From the NCBI RefSeq assembly GCF_004168365.1, contig NZ_CP035704.1, forward strand, positions 2,914,001 to 2,978,000: DNA of 64,000 nucleotides. Reading direction: 5' to 3'. This stretch comes from Pseudolysobacter antarcticus. Its GTDB lineage: Bacteria > Pseudomonadota > Gammaproteobacteria > Xanthomonadales > Rhodanobacteraceae. Positions 9,156 to 18,800 of the stretch are shown one piece after another. Under the pieces are notes generated by a model. It ran no database searches. It saw only the letters and a program-made list of their open reading frames with translations, and was not told the origin of the DNA. Position 1 is the first letter of the stretch, and every line of letters begins with the position of its first letter. The translations under genes were made by a program, and so were the position numbers.

Positions 9156-9476
9156 ATGAACGATATTTCCGAAAACGAAGACTTGAGCCATTGGTGGTTC
9201 GCCTCGATCGGCGACACGCTGGTATGGGCGCGCATGACGGTGCTGGAATCCGGCGACGTCGAAGTGTTCGATTGCGATGGCAACACGCTGGCCTATCCCG
9301 ATGAAGACGCCGCGCGTGCAGCCTTGCTCGACGCGGAGTTCCGCGATTTCGACGGCATCGACGAAGACGACGCCAACATGTTCGGTTTTTCGCTCGAAGA
9401 ACTCGAACCGCCGCGCGGCGACAGCGACGAAGAACTCGTCGCGCAGATGACCCATCGGCTCAACGCCAAAAACTGA
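9156..9476 (+). CDS. Small acidic conserved hypothetical protein
   Basis: 106 residues, strongly acidic (runs of D and E, for example DEDDAN and GDSDEEL), no cysteines of note, no signal peptide and no membrane segment. The N-terminal part has a repeated aromatic core (HWWFASIGDTLVWARMTV) that looks like a small beta-sheet domain. I recall similar short proteins encoded in xanthomonads but know no function. The ATG at 9156 is chosen because the downstream sequence is protein-like from MNDISENEDL on; an ATG 22 codons upstream would run into the hairpin after phbB. It lies just upstream of an SDR gene. Confidence 0.7.
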   Translation: MNDISENEDLSHWWFASIGDTLVWARMTVLESGDVEVFDCDGNTLAYPDEDAARAALLDAEFRDFDGIDEDDANMFGFSLEELEPPRGDSDEELVAQMTHRLNAKN

Positions 9477-9538
9477 TCACGTTCGCCGGACTATCCGAAC
9501 GTATCATCGGCTCGATCGTCCGCATCACGGGAAACGAC

Positions 9539-10327
9539 ATGAATCTCGACCTCACCGGCAAACACGCCTTGGTCTGCGGCGGCTCGCAAGGCATTGGCCA
9601 CGCGACCGGACATGAACTCGCGCTACTCGGTGCCGACGTCACCTTGCTCGCACGCTCACGCGATACTCTCGAAACCGCCGTTGCCGCGTTGCCGCGCACA
9701 CACGCCGCGCAGCAGCATGCGTTTGTCGCGGTCGACATGAGCGATCAGACCGCGCTGCGCGCGAAAGTCGAAGCGCTGAGCAATCTGCGCACGGTGCAGA
9801 TTCTGATCAACAACACCGGCGGCCCGCCCGGCGGTGCCGCACACAGCGCCGATGCAAGCGCGTATCTCGCGGCGTTCCAGTTGCATCTGCTGGCGAATCA
9901 GACCCTGGTGCAAACCCTACTGCCGGGCATGCAGCGCAGCGGTTATGGCCGGATCGTGAATGTCATTTCGACCTCGGTGAAAGAACCGATCCGCAACCTC
10001 GGTGTTTCCAATACCATCCGCGGCGCGGTCGCGAGCTGGGCCAAGACCCTCGCTGGCGAACTCGGCGCGTTCGGCATCACGGTCAACAATGTGTTGCCGG
10101 GCTACACGCGCACACAGCGACTCGAACAAATTCTGCACGACCGCGTGCAGGCCACCGGCAAAACCGAAGAAGCCGTAGCGCTAGCAATGCTCGCGACCGT
10201 GCCGCTGGGTCGTTTCGCCGAGGCAGCGGAAATCGCCAACGCGATTGTTTTCCTGACCACACCGGCCGCCGCCTATATCAACGGCATCAATGTGCCGGTC
10301 GATGGCGGTCGCACGCAGTCGCTTTAA
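9539..10327 (+). CDS. SDR-family oxidoreductase-like protein lacking the catalytic tyrosine
   Basis: 262 residues with an intact NAD(P)-binding motif GGSQGIG (about 14-20) and NNTGGPPGG in place of NNAG. Where classical SDRs have S-x(12)-YxxxK, this reads STSVKEPIRNLGVSNTIRGA: serine is present, but Tyr is replaced by Ser and Lys by Arg. This fits the FabG-like subgroup that does not keep the catalytic tetrad. A GGGAAA ribosome binding site precedes ATG 9539. It lies 99 bases upstream of the aminomuconate semialdehyde dehydrogenase gene; an SDR of this type often accompanies kynurenine degradation genes, but its reaction is unknown to me. Confidence 0.85.
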   Translation: MNLDLTGKHALVCGGSQGIGHATGHELALLGADVTLLARSRDTLETAVAALPRTHAAQQHAFVAVDMSDQTALRAKVEALSNLRTVQILINNTGGPPGGAAHSADASAYLAAFQLHLLANQTLVQTLLPGMQRSGYGRIVNVISTSVKEPIRNLGVSNTIRGAVASWAKTLAGELGAFGITVNNVLPGYTRTQRLEQILHDRVQATGKTEEAVALAMLATVPLGRFAEAAEIANAIVFLTTPAAAYINGINVPVDGGRTQSL

Positions 10328-10426
10328 CTAGCGATGCCGCGCAACGCTGTAACGAAAAAACATGTCCGAAGAAGCGCATGACTTGCTGCCCTGCCCGCCG
10401 ACGCACGCAACGGTTAAGCTAGGCCG

Positions 10427-11887
10427 ATGAGCGCAATGATTATTACTCTCGGCAATTTCATCGATGGTCGCACGTGTGCGGCGCAGTCCGGCAGTTATCT
10501 CGATGTCGTTGAACCGGCTAGCGCTGCGGTGTACGCACGTTGCCCGAGCTCCGCGGCAGCAGATGTGGCGAGCGCCGTTGCCGCCGCACGTTGCGCCGCG
10601 CCGGCGTGGGCGGCGACGCCGAGCGCCGAACGCGCACGCGTGTTGAATCGCCTCGCCGATCTGATCGAAACGGATATCGAAACATTCGCCGCGGCAGAAT
10701 CGCGCGACAGCGGCAAACCATTGAGTCTGGCGCGCAGCGTGGATATTCCGCGCGCGATCGCCAACCTGCGTTTTTTCGCCGCGGCGGCAACCCAGTTTGC
10801 ATCTGAAGCGCACCCGATGGCGGATGGCACGATCAACTACACCGTGCGCGCGCCGCTTGGTGTGGTCGGCTGCATTTCGCCGTGGAATCTGCCGCTGTAT
10901 CTATTCACGTGGAAGATTGCGCCGGCGCTTGCGGCGGGCAATGCGGTGATCGCAAAACCTTCCGAGGTCACGCCATTCACCGCGTTTTTGCTCGGCGAAT
11001 TGTGCAACCGCGCCGGATTGCCACCGGGCGTATTGAACATCGTGCACGGACTCGGCACGGACGTCGGCCACGCGCTGGTCGAACATGCCGAAGTCAAGGC
11101 GATTTCGTTCACCGGTAGCACACGCGTCGGCGCGTCGATCGCCACCATTGCCGCGCCGAAATTCAAGAAACTGAGTCTCGAACTCGGCGGCAAAAACGCC
11201 ACGCTGATTTTCGCCGATGCGCCACGCGCAGGATTGATCGACACGATCCTGCGCTCGGCATTTTCCAATCAGGGCCAGATCTGTTTGTGCGGTTCGCGCA
11301 TCTTGATCGAACGCAGTTATTACGCGGAGTTCCGCGACGAATTTGTCGCACGCGCGAAAGCATTGCGCGTCGGCGATCCGAACGACGCCGACAGCGATCT
11401 CGGCGCGATCGTCTCGCAAGCGCATTACGAAAAGGTGCTCGGTTGCATCGCGCTCGCGCGTGCGGAAGGCGGCAACGTGCTGTGCGGCGGTGAAGCGGTA
11501 AAACTCACCGGGCGTTGCGCAGACGGCTGGTTTATCGCACCGACCGTCATTGAAAATCTCGCGCCACAATGCCGCAGCAATCGCGAGGAAATTTTCGGCC
11601 CGGTAGTGACGTTGCAAGCGTTCGACAGCGATGCCGATGCAATCGCCAACGCCAATGCAACGGAATACGGCCTAGCCGCGTCGGTATGGACAACGGATTT
11701 GCAACGCGCGCATCACATCGCCGCGAAACTCGAAACCGGCATCGTCTGGATCAACTGCTGGATGCTGCGCGATTTGCGCACACCGTTCGGCGGGGTAAAA
11801 CATTCTGGCGTCGGTCGTGAAGGCGGCTGGGAAGCGATGCGGTTTTTTACCGAACCGAAAAATGTCTGCGTATTTCTCGGCGAGTAA
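10427..11887 (+). CDS. 2-aminomuconic (or 2-hydroxymuconic) 6-semialdehyde dehydrogenase
   Basis: 486-residue NAD-dependent aldehyde dehydrogenase. The catalytic cysteine is C286 in FSNQGQICLCG, the general base region is LELGGKNATLIF, and the C-terminus FFTEPKNVCVFLGE matches the AmnC/DmpC/NbaE branch that oxidises 2-amino- or 2-hydroxymuconate semialdehyde. Context favours the amino compound: a RidA-type 2-aminomuconate deaminase is 2.3 kb downstream, and the enzymes that make aminomuconate semialdehyde (3-hydroxyanthranilate dioxygenase and ACMSD) are encoded at 22.8-27.2 kb. In that reading it commits the kynurenine ring carbon to central metabolism rather than NAD synthesis. Confidence 0.87.
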   Translation: MSAMIITLGNFIDGRTCAAQSGSYLDVVEPASAAVYARCPSSAAADVASAVAAARCAAPAWAATPSAERARVLNRLADLIETDIETFAAAESRDSGKPLSLARSVDIPRAIANLRFFAAAATQFASEAHPMADGTINYTVRAPLGVVGCISPWNLPLYLFTWKIAPALAAGNAVIAKPSEVTPFTAFLLGELCNRAGLPPGVLNIVHGLGTDVGHALVEHAEVKAISFTGSTRVGASIATIAAPKFKKLSLELGGKNATLIFADAPRAGLIDTILRSAFSNQGQICLCGSRILIERSYYAEFRDEFVARAKALRVGDPNDADSDLGAIVSQAHYEKVLGCIALARAEGGNVLCGGEAVKLTGRCADGWFIAPTVIENLAPQCRSNREEIFGPVVTLQAFDSDADAIANANATEYGLAASVWTTDLQRAHHIAAKLETGIVWINCWMLRDLRTPFGGVKHSGVGREGGWEAMRFFTEPKNVCVFLGE

Positions 11888-12050
11888 AAATGCTGTGCTA
11901 CGCGGATTTACCGTGTCGTCATCCATTCAAAAAATTTGCTTCGGCAATAGAACTTTTGCACGATATCCTTGACGCCAACCACAACGCATTACCTGTAATC
12001 TACGGACCTGCGCCGCAGTCGGGTAACGTCGTGAAACCGGAACAGACCTG
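11888..12050. other. Intergenic region between the ALDH and carbonic anhydrase genes
   Basis: 163 bases with no convincing gene. I see no terminator hairpin with a T-run and no clear sigma-70 promoter, so whether the carbonic anhydrase gene is transcribed independently is not decided by the sequence. Confidence 0.4.
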
Positions 12051-12710
12051 ATGAATTCATTGACCGACCTGCTCGAACGCAATCGCCTCTGGGCAGCGTC
12101 GGTACGCGCCGAAGATCCGGGTTTTTTCAAGCGCCTGTCGACCCAACAGGCACCGAAATATCTCTGGATCGGTTGTTCCGATTCGCGCGTACCAGCCAAC
12201 CAGATTACCGGCATGCAGCCGGGCGAAGTATTCGTCCATCGCAACGTCGCCAACATCGTTGTGCACACCGATCTGAATTGCCTCAGTGCGATCCAGTTCG
12301 CAGTCGATCTGCTCAAGGTCGAGCACATCATGGTGGTGGGACATTACGGCTGCAGTGGTGTGCACGCGAGCCTGACCGGCATGCGCATCGGCCTTGCCGA
12401 CAACTGGCTGCGCCATCTGGTCGACGTCGAGAAAAAACACACGGCAATGCTTGATGCAATCGAACTCGACTCGCTCAAACACGCACGCCTGTGCGAGCTC
12501 AACGTGATCGAACAGGTGGTCAATGTGTGCCAGACCACAATCGTCGAAGATGCGTGGAGTCGCGCTCAGCCGCTCACCGTGCACGGCTGGATCTACGGCC
12601 TGCACGACGGCCGTGTGCGCGATCTCGGCATCAGTGTGGACGCCCCAAACGTACTCGACGACAGCTACAAGAATGCGCTCGACAAATTGCGTAGCAGCAC
12701 TGAAAAATGA
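12051..12710 (+). CDS. can: Beta-carbonic anhydrase (Can type)
   Basis: 219-residue cytoplasmic zinc enzyme interconverting CO2 and bicarbonate. The zinc ligands C42, D44, H98 and C101 fall in IGCSDSRVPA and VVGHYGCSGV at exactly the numbering of E. coli Can, and R46 completes the Asp-Arg switch. GGAACAG precedes the ATG. It sits among kynurenine-catabolic genes; the pathway releases CO2 at the ACMSD step, so a link is conceivable, but Can is a housekeeping gene and the placement may be chance. Confidence 0.95.
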   Translation: MNSLTDLLERNRLWAASVRAEDPGFFKRLSTQQAPKYLWIGCSDSRVPANQITGMQPGEVFVHRNVANIVVHTDLNCLSAIQFAVDLLKVEHIMVVGHYGCSGVHASLTGMRIGLADNWLRHLVDVEKKHTAMLDAIELDSLKHARLCELNVIEQVVNVCQTTIVEDAWSRAQPLTVHGWIYGLHDGRVRDLGISVDAPNVLDDSYKNALDKLRSSTEK

Positions 12711-12804
12711 GCATCGGTCATCTACAAATCGTGATGCCGAAATCCATGCAAAACTCTTATGCGTCTCTGGCTTCTCCTTTTTTCAACGCCTGGCGGAGTA
12801 ACTC

Positions 12805-14187
12805 ATGACTTCTCGTACGACTTCTCGAATGCTCGGTCTTGTGCTCGCCCTGCCGATTGCGACAACGACGCTCAGCGCGCAAACCGCCGCGGATAACGAC
12901 AGCCGTGCCGCCCCGACTGCCACTCAGCCGACCAATCCGGCGCAGTGGAAAGCGCAACAGCGTGAGGCGTTTGCGAAATCGGAGCGCATCTATAAAGAGG
13001 CGCTGAAACAGAACGGATTGCTCGCCCAATATCGATTCATGCACAAGGCCGCCAGCGAAGATCGCACACCGGCATTTCGCTCGATCTTCAGTCAGTACGT
13101 GAGTTGGTATCAAACCTATCTGGGGGATTATGCCGCCGCTCGCGACACGCATTCGCTGCAGCAAGTTAGCGAGTCCGATGACAATACCTCGCCGCTCGCC
13201 GGGCGTTTTCAAGCCAAGCCGGCAGTGGATGCGTTGCTCGCGCTGAGCAAAGATCGCCAAGTCGTTTTTTTTAACGAGGCGCATACGTTTGCGCACACGC
13301 GAATCGTGACCATCGAAATGCTCGCGCCGCTGCGCGCACAAGGCTTCGACACGTTTGCCGTGGAAACCCTGTACGACAGCGACAAGGAGCTGCAAAAGCG
13401 CGGTTATCCCAATATCCACAGCGGTTTTTACACCCAGGATCCGCTGTATTCCGAGATGGTGCGTACCGCGCTGAAACTCGGTTTCACGGTGATTGCCTAC
13501 GAGGCCGAAAAAGCCGATGGCGACGCGCGCGAACGTGAGCAAGCGGCAACGTTGGTCAGCCGCGTGTTGAAGAAAAATCCGCAAGCACGTCTCGTCGTGA
13601 ATGCCGGATTTGCGCATATCCAGAAGTCCGGCAAATATCTCGACGGCAAATCGATGGCCGAACATTTCAAACAGCTTAGCGGCATCGATCCGCTATGCAT
13701 CGAGCAGACCATGATGGTCGATCACGACACCCCTGGTCACGACCATCCGTTCTACCGCGCGGCGATCGAATCGCTGCATCCTGTCAAGCCGATTGTCTTC
13801 ATTGATACGGCCGGCAAACCATGGTCGTTGAAGCCGGCAGCGTATGATGTCAGCGTGATTTTCCCACCGCAGGTTTTGCGCCGTGGGCGACCGACTTGGC
13901 TGGAGATCGACGGCGCACGCAAACCGATTCTGGTGCATCAGGCTGAGCTGTGCCAGAAACAATCGCCATGCCTGGTCGAAGCGCGTTATGCCGATGAAGG
14001 CGAAGACGCCATTCCTGCCGATCGGTTGAGCTTTCAGAATATCGATATTCTCGGTGCCGAAGCGGTCGCCGAGCTGTATTTGCGTCCAGGCAATTATCGT
14101 CTGGTCGCCATCGATATCGACAATCGGGTGCTGAACCGCCAGACCTTGAACGTGGCGGCAGATGCTGCGGAGAAAAAATCACCGTGA
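12805..14187 (+). CDS. Exported ChaN/EreA-like (Tiki-superfamily) hypothetical protein
   Basis: 460 residues with a signal peptide (about 1-25, ending LSAQT). The central domain carries VVFFNEAHTFAHTRIVTIEML (shortened: NEAH...HTR) followed by FDTFAVETLYDSD and, further on, VVNAGFAHIQKSGKYLDG with SMAEHFK. The E-A-H, FAxE and GxxH pattern is that of the EreA/ChaN/Tiki superfamily, which includes erythromycin esterase-like and haem-binding proteins. The C-terminal third looks like a beta-rich extension. The gene overlaps the start of the downstream RidA-type gene by four bases, so the two are translationally coupled. Function is not established; a periplasmic hydrolase is the best guess. Confidence 0.72.
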   Translation: MTSRTTSRMLGLVLALPIATTTLSAQTAADNDSRAAPTATQPTNPAQWKAQQREAFAKSERIYKEALKQNGLLAQYRFMHKAASEDRTPAFRSIFSQYVSWYQTYLGDYAAARDTHSLQQVSESDDNTSPLAGRFQAKPAVDALLALSKDRQVVFFNEAHTFAHTRIVTIEMLAPLRAQGFDTFAVETLYDSDKELQKRGYPNIHSGFYTQDPLYSEMVRTALKLGFTVIAYEAEKADGDAREREQAATLVSRVLKKNPQARLVVNAGFAHIQKSGKYLDGKSMAEHFKQLSGIDPLCIEQTMMVDHDTPGHDHPFYRAAIESLHPVKPIVFIDTAGKPWSLKPAAYDVSVIFPPQVLRRGRPTWLEIDGARKPILVHQAELCQKQSPCLVEARYADEGEDAIPADRLSFQNIDILGAEAVAELYLRPGNYRLVAIDIDNRVLNRQTLNVAADAAEKKSP

Positions 14188-14600
14188 GTATCGTTCATGC
14201 CCACACTGCGCCGAAGCCAGTCGGTGCGTATCCGCACGCACGCCGGGTCGGCAACTTGCTGTTTTTATCCGGCGTCGGGCCGCGCTCGGCGGCCGATAAC
14301 TCCATTCCGGGAAATATCTACGACACGAATGGTGCACTGAGCGGTTATGACATCGCGGCGCAATGCCACGCCGTGTTCGCGAACGTTCGCGCCGTACTCG
14401 AAGCCAGCGGCGCGCGTTGGGAAGATCTCGTCGATGTAACGGTTTTTCTCACCGATATGGCCAAGGATTTTGCGATCTACAATCGCATTTATGCCGAGTA
14501 TTTCAACATCGCGCAGCCGTGTCGCACGACGCTCGGCATCAGCGCTTTGCCGACGCCGATCGCGATCGAATTGAAATGCATTGCGGCGTTGACCGACTAA
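14184..14600 (+). CDS. RidA-family 2-aminomuconate deaminase
   Basis: 138-residue YjgF/YER057c/UK114 protein. It opens with APKPVGAYPHARRVGNLLFLSGVGPR and has IPGN soon after, the pattern of the 2-aminomuconate deaminases (AmnD/NbaF), which release ammonia from 2-aminomuconate to give 4-oxalocrotonate. Conserved R-T-T in CRTTLGISALPTP is the substrate-binding arginine region of the family. The start is GTG 14184, overlapping the previous stop in GTGA. The alternative is a general enamine/imine deaminase (RidA), but the ALDH upstream and the nbaC/ACMSD genes at 22.8 kb support the catabolic role. The next pathway enzymes (oxalocrotonate decarboxylase and hydratase) are not here. Confidence 0.82.
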   Translation: MSIVHAHTAPKPVGAYPHARRVGNLLFLSGVGPRSAADNSIPGNIYDTNGALSGYDIAAQCHAVFANVRAVLEASGARWEDLVDVTVFLTDMAKDFAIYNRIYAEYFNIAQPCRTTLGISALPTPIAIELKCIAALTD

Positions 14601-14609
14601 AGAATCGCC

Positions 14610-14629
14610 ATCCCGGCGACGGCTGGGAT
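14610..14629. terminator. Hairpin between convergent ridA-type and RND adaptor genes
   Basis: ATCCCGGC (14610-14617) and GCTGGGAT (14622-14629) form an 8-bp stem with one G-T pair around a four-base loop. There is no T-run; it lies between two convergent stops and may serve both directions. Confidence 0.35.
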
Positions 14630-14649
14630 TACCGTGGAAAGATTCCGGC

Positions 14650-15693
14650 TCAACCCTGCTTGGCGATCAATACTGCCTGCCCTGCGCTCAAGCGTTCCGC
14701 CCCGCGCACGACGAGGCGATCACCCGCCGCCAGCAAGCCGCGCACTTCGACCAGATCGCCGTTGCTCGCGCCGGTGGTCACGGCGATTTGCTCGGCGATA
14801 TTTTTCTCGCTGATGCGCATCACGTAAGTTGCATTCGCGCGCTGCACCAGCGCGTCGCGGGGCACGGCCAGGCTTTCGTTGCCATCGCTTTCGGGTAACG
14901 CCACTTCGACCGCGCTGCCGACCAGCGCGAAGCTGCCATCCAGCACCACGCGCAATTCGAACTGACGCGAATGTTCGTCGCCGACCGGCACCGTCGCGCG
15001 CACATTGGCGGCCTGCTCGACGCCGGCGGACTTGACCGTGACGCTGGTACCGGAATGGATTTTTCCGGCCAGCGCGAGCGGTGCCTGCACGCGCGCTTCG
15101 ACGTGTTCGCTATCCACCAGATGTACGATGCTCGCGCCGACCTGCAGGTATTCACCGCGCTGCGCAAAGCGCTCGGTCACCACACCGGAAAACGGCGCGT
15201 GCACATCGGTTTGCTCGATATCGTGTTCGATCTGGCGTTGCTGCGCACGCGCGTGAGCGAGGTTCTGCACATTGGTTTCCAGCTGCGCACGCGATTCGTC
15301 GAGCTGGGTGGCGGCGACGCTGGTGCCCGACGCGAGTTTGGTCAGACGTTCGAGTTGGGTCGCGGAAAGCTGACGCTGCGCTTCGGCACGACGCACGTCG
15401 GAGAGAATTTCCTCGTGGTGCAGGCGTAATGCCTGATCATCGAGTTTGGCAATGCGTTCACCAGATTTCACGCGCGTGCCGACTTCGGCAACGAAGTCGA
15501 GCCGGCCGGCTTCGGCGCTGGCGATTTTTGCGTCATCGCGACTGACCACACTGCCCGGCACCCAACGTTGCGGCGCGAGACGCGTGGTTTTGGCGATACC
15601 GATTTCGACATTCGCCGCCGGTGTCGCCGGTGTTTCGGCAGTGGCATCAATAAATGGAATTAATATACAAATCAGCAATGTGGAAATATTCAT
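14650..15693 (-). CDS. RND efflux periplasmic adaptor (membrane fusion protein)
   Basis: 347 residues with an N-terminal signal sequence (about 1-18). The order is that of HlyD/AcrA-type adaptors: lipoyl half (ASAEAGRLDFVAEVGTRVKSGE), a short coiled-coil hairpin (about 90-155, RRAEAQRQLSATQLERLTKL), second lipoyl half (DVHAPFSGVVTERFAQRGEYL), beta-barrel and membrane-proximal domain. It bridges the RND pump to an outer membrane channel. A GGAAC site precedes the ATG. It follows the RND permease gene after a 116-base gap on the same strand, an inverted order relative to most adaptor-pump operons. No TolC-like gene is in the window. Confidence 0.9.
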   Translation of the reverse strand: MNISTLLICILIPFIDATAETPATPAANVEIGIAKTTRLAPQRWVPGSVVSRDDAKIASAEAGRLDFVAEVGTRVKSGERIAKLDDQALRLHHEEILSDVRRAEAQRQLSATQLERLTKLASGTSVAATQLDESRAQLETNVQNLAHARAQQRQIEHDIEQTDVHAPFSGVVTERFAQRGEYLQVGASIVHLVDSEHVEARVQAPLALAGKIHSGTSVTVKSAGVEQAANVRATVPVGDEHSRQFELRVVLDGSFALVGSAVEVALPESDGNESLAVPRDALVQRANATYVMRISEKNIAEQIAVTTGASNGDLVEVRGLLAAGDRLVVRGAERLSAGQAVLIAKQG

Positions 15694-15809
15694 AAAGTTC
15701 CTTTTTTGGGTTGTGCGCGCGGCGAAGCCGTATCGCCCATGATGAGCATGTGGTGGGCTATGGCGTTTTGCCTAGCCCGCCCTGCGAGTCGTTTCATCGA
15801 AATTTTCCA

Positions 15810-18800
15810 TCACGCCGCCTCGGCTTCGACAATCCGCGGCCGCTCGCCGCGCGGTGGCGCCAATGCCTTGCGCTGCTTGCGCACAAATACCAGGCGCATC
15901 AGGCTCGGCAACAACAGCAATGAAAAAATCAGGCTGACCACAACACCGCCGACGTTGACCGCGGCGAGTCCACGGTAGATCACACTGCCCGGTCCGGGAT
16001 TGATCGCCATCGGCAACGCGCCGAGCGCGCCGGTCAGGGTGCTCGCAAGAATCGCGCGCAGACGCTGGTTCAGCGACATGCGGATCGCGTCGTCCAGATC
16101 GTGTCCTTCCTCTTGCGCGGTGCGGGTCAGATCGACCAACAGGATGGCGTGATTCACGACCACGCCAACCATCATGATGAAGCCGATCATCGATAGCAGA
16201 TCGAGCGGCTGGAACGCGAACAGGCCCAGCACGCGCAGGCCGAGCATGCCGCCGATCAAGGCCAGCGGCACGGTCAATACGACGATGATGGCGTGGCGCA
16301 ACGACTTGAACATCGCCGCCATCAGCAGGAACAAAACGAACAGCGCGAGCAGGAAATTCGTGCCGATGGTCGCGACCGTCTGGTCGAGGCGATCAGCGCT
16401 GCCGGCCAGGCGAATCGTGCCGTCCGGCAATTGTTTGCGCAACGCCGGCACGACATCTTTATCGATCGTCTTGAGCGCATCTTCGAGCGCGAGATTGGCT
16501 GGCGGATCGACGGTCAAAGTCACCGTACGGCGATGATCGAGACGGCGGATCTGGGTCGGCCCGAGCACGGTTTCGAGCTTGACCAGATCGCCGAGCGGCA
16601 CGATCCGTCCGTTCGGCGTGACCAGCGGCGTCTGCGCGATTTCCTCGGGGGTCTGACCGCTGCTGGCGCGCAGGATCACCGGTACACGTTGCTCACCGTT
16701 GAAATATTCGCCGAGCCATGAACCGTCGCCGAGCGTGCGCACGATATCGCCGAGCGCGGCGCGATCCCAGCCCGCCTCGGCAATACGCCGGTCGTCCGGC
16801 ACCGCGTGCAGTTCGAGTTGCGCCGAATCGGTATTCGGAAACGCCTGCACATTTGCGCCGGGAAATTTCGCTTCGAGCAACTTGCGCCCGGCCTCGGCGA
16901 CCTGGTTGAGCTTGGCCGAATCTTCGCCTTGCAGATGGATCGCGACCGAACGTGCCGAGCCGCCGAAACCGCCGAACAGATTGCCTTCCTCGACGAAAAC
17001 GCGCGTGTCGGGAAAACCGACCACAATCTCGTCGCGGATGATGCGTTCCAGATCTCCGATGCGCTTTTCATCGACCACACGCGCGCCGATCGTGCCGCCG
17101 CCGGGCCACAATAATACGTACCAGTTTTTCAATTGCGGCTGTTTTTTGCCGTCCATGTACGGTTTCATGCGTTCGAGAATACCGGGCACGATTTCGCGAT
17201 TCACGACATCCGGCGCCATGCCCGGCGGAAAGTTGAAATACGCATCGATCGCGGCGCGTTTCACCGGCGGCAGGTAGTCGAGCTGCGGTTTGAATGCGAA
17301 CGTCAGACACAACGGCAGCACCAGCAATCCGGCGATCCAGCCGAGCTGTTTCGGTCGCGTGTCGGTCAGGCTCATGATGCGTTCGGTCAACCACGGCCAG
17401 CCATCGCCGTAGCCGGATTTCAGACGCTTCGCCTTGAGCCAGCCGGACGCCGCCGGCAACACGGTGATCGCGACGATGACCGAGATCGCCACCGCAATCG
17501 AAATCGTCAGCGCGAGGTCGGAAAAAATCTGGCCTTCGACATCGCGCAGGAAAACCACGGGCAGGAATACCGCAATCGTGGTGATGGTGGAGGCAATCAA
17601 CGCGCCGACCACTTGGTGCGTGCCTTTGAACGCGGCCTCCATCGGCGTCATGCCGGTTTCTTTCAGGCGCAGGATATTGCCCGATACCACGATCGCGCCC
17701 TCCACCACCATGCCGACCGCGAACGCGAGGCCCGCCAGCGAAATGATGTTGAGGCTGTGTCCGGTCAGATGCAGCGCGGTGAACGTAGCGAGCAGGCAGA
17801 TCGGAATCGAACTCGCGATCAGCACGGTGGCGCGCCAATCACGCATGAACCACCACACGCACAGCAGCGCGAGCAGCGCACCGACGATCAGGTTTTCGCT
17901 GAGCAGGCTGACGGCACGATTGATGAACAGCGACGAATCGAACGACTGCTCGATGCCGAGTCCTTGCGCCTTGAGCGTTCCCTCGCGCAACTCGGCCACC
18001 ACGCGTTTCACTTCGTTGAGCGTCTTCAGCACGTTCGCGCCGCTGGCGCGGTGCACGTCGAGGCCGATCGCCGGATTGCCATTCTGGTAGGCGAAATTCT
18101 GCCGCTCGGGCGGCCGGGTTTCCACTGTCGCCACATCGCTGAGCTTGATCGGTTTGCCATCGCGCCATGCCAATACCAATTCACCGAGTTGCTCGGGTTG
18201 ATAACGGCCGGTGAAACGCAGCACATATTGCTGCCGTCCGACCTCGATCTGGCCGCCAGAAACATCGCTGGAACTCGCCGCACGCGTGGAAATATCCGCT
18301 ACCGAAATGCCCATGCTCGCGGCCTTGGCCATGTCCACGGTGATGCGCACTTCGTCGGTCGGCCCGGCGTTGACGAGCACTTGCGACACGCCCGGCACGG
18401 CTTCGATGCGGGGTTTCACCGTGTTCTCGATAAAATGCCGGTACTGATCGACCGGCCCTTTTGTACCTGGCAGTAGCTGCACAAAAAACCAGCTCAGCGA
18501 TTCGTTCGCGTTGCCACCACCACCGAGTTGCACCACCGGACGATCGGCATCGCGCGGCAATGCGCGCACGCGATTCAATCGACCGATCACTTCGACCAGC
18601 GCGTTTTTCATGTCGGTGCCGATCGCAAACGTCAGGTTGATATTGCTGCCGCCCGCGCCCGCGTTGCCATCGAGTTCTTCGACGCCCGGCAAACCCTGCA
18701 GCACCTGCTCCTGCGGTTCGAGCAATTCGGATTCGACTTCTTCCGGCGACGCCGCGCGCCAGTTGGTCTGGATCGAAATCTGCGGCTTGTCGATCTCGGG

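Noticed and set aside
17133-18476. Open frame of about 447 codons on the plus strand inside the RND permease gene
   Set aside because: Antisense shadow; composition is Arg/His/Gln-rich with no recognised fold, while the minus strand encodes a full RND transporter.
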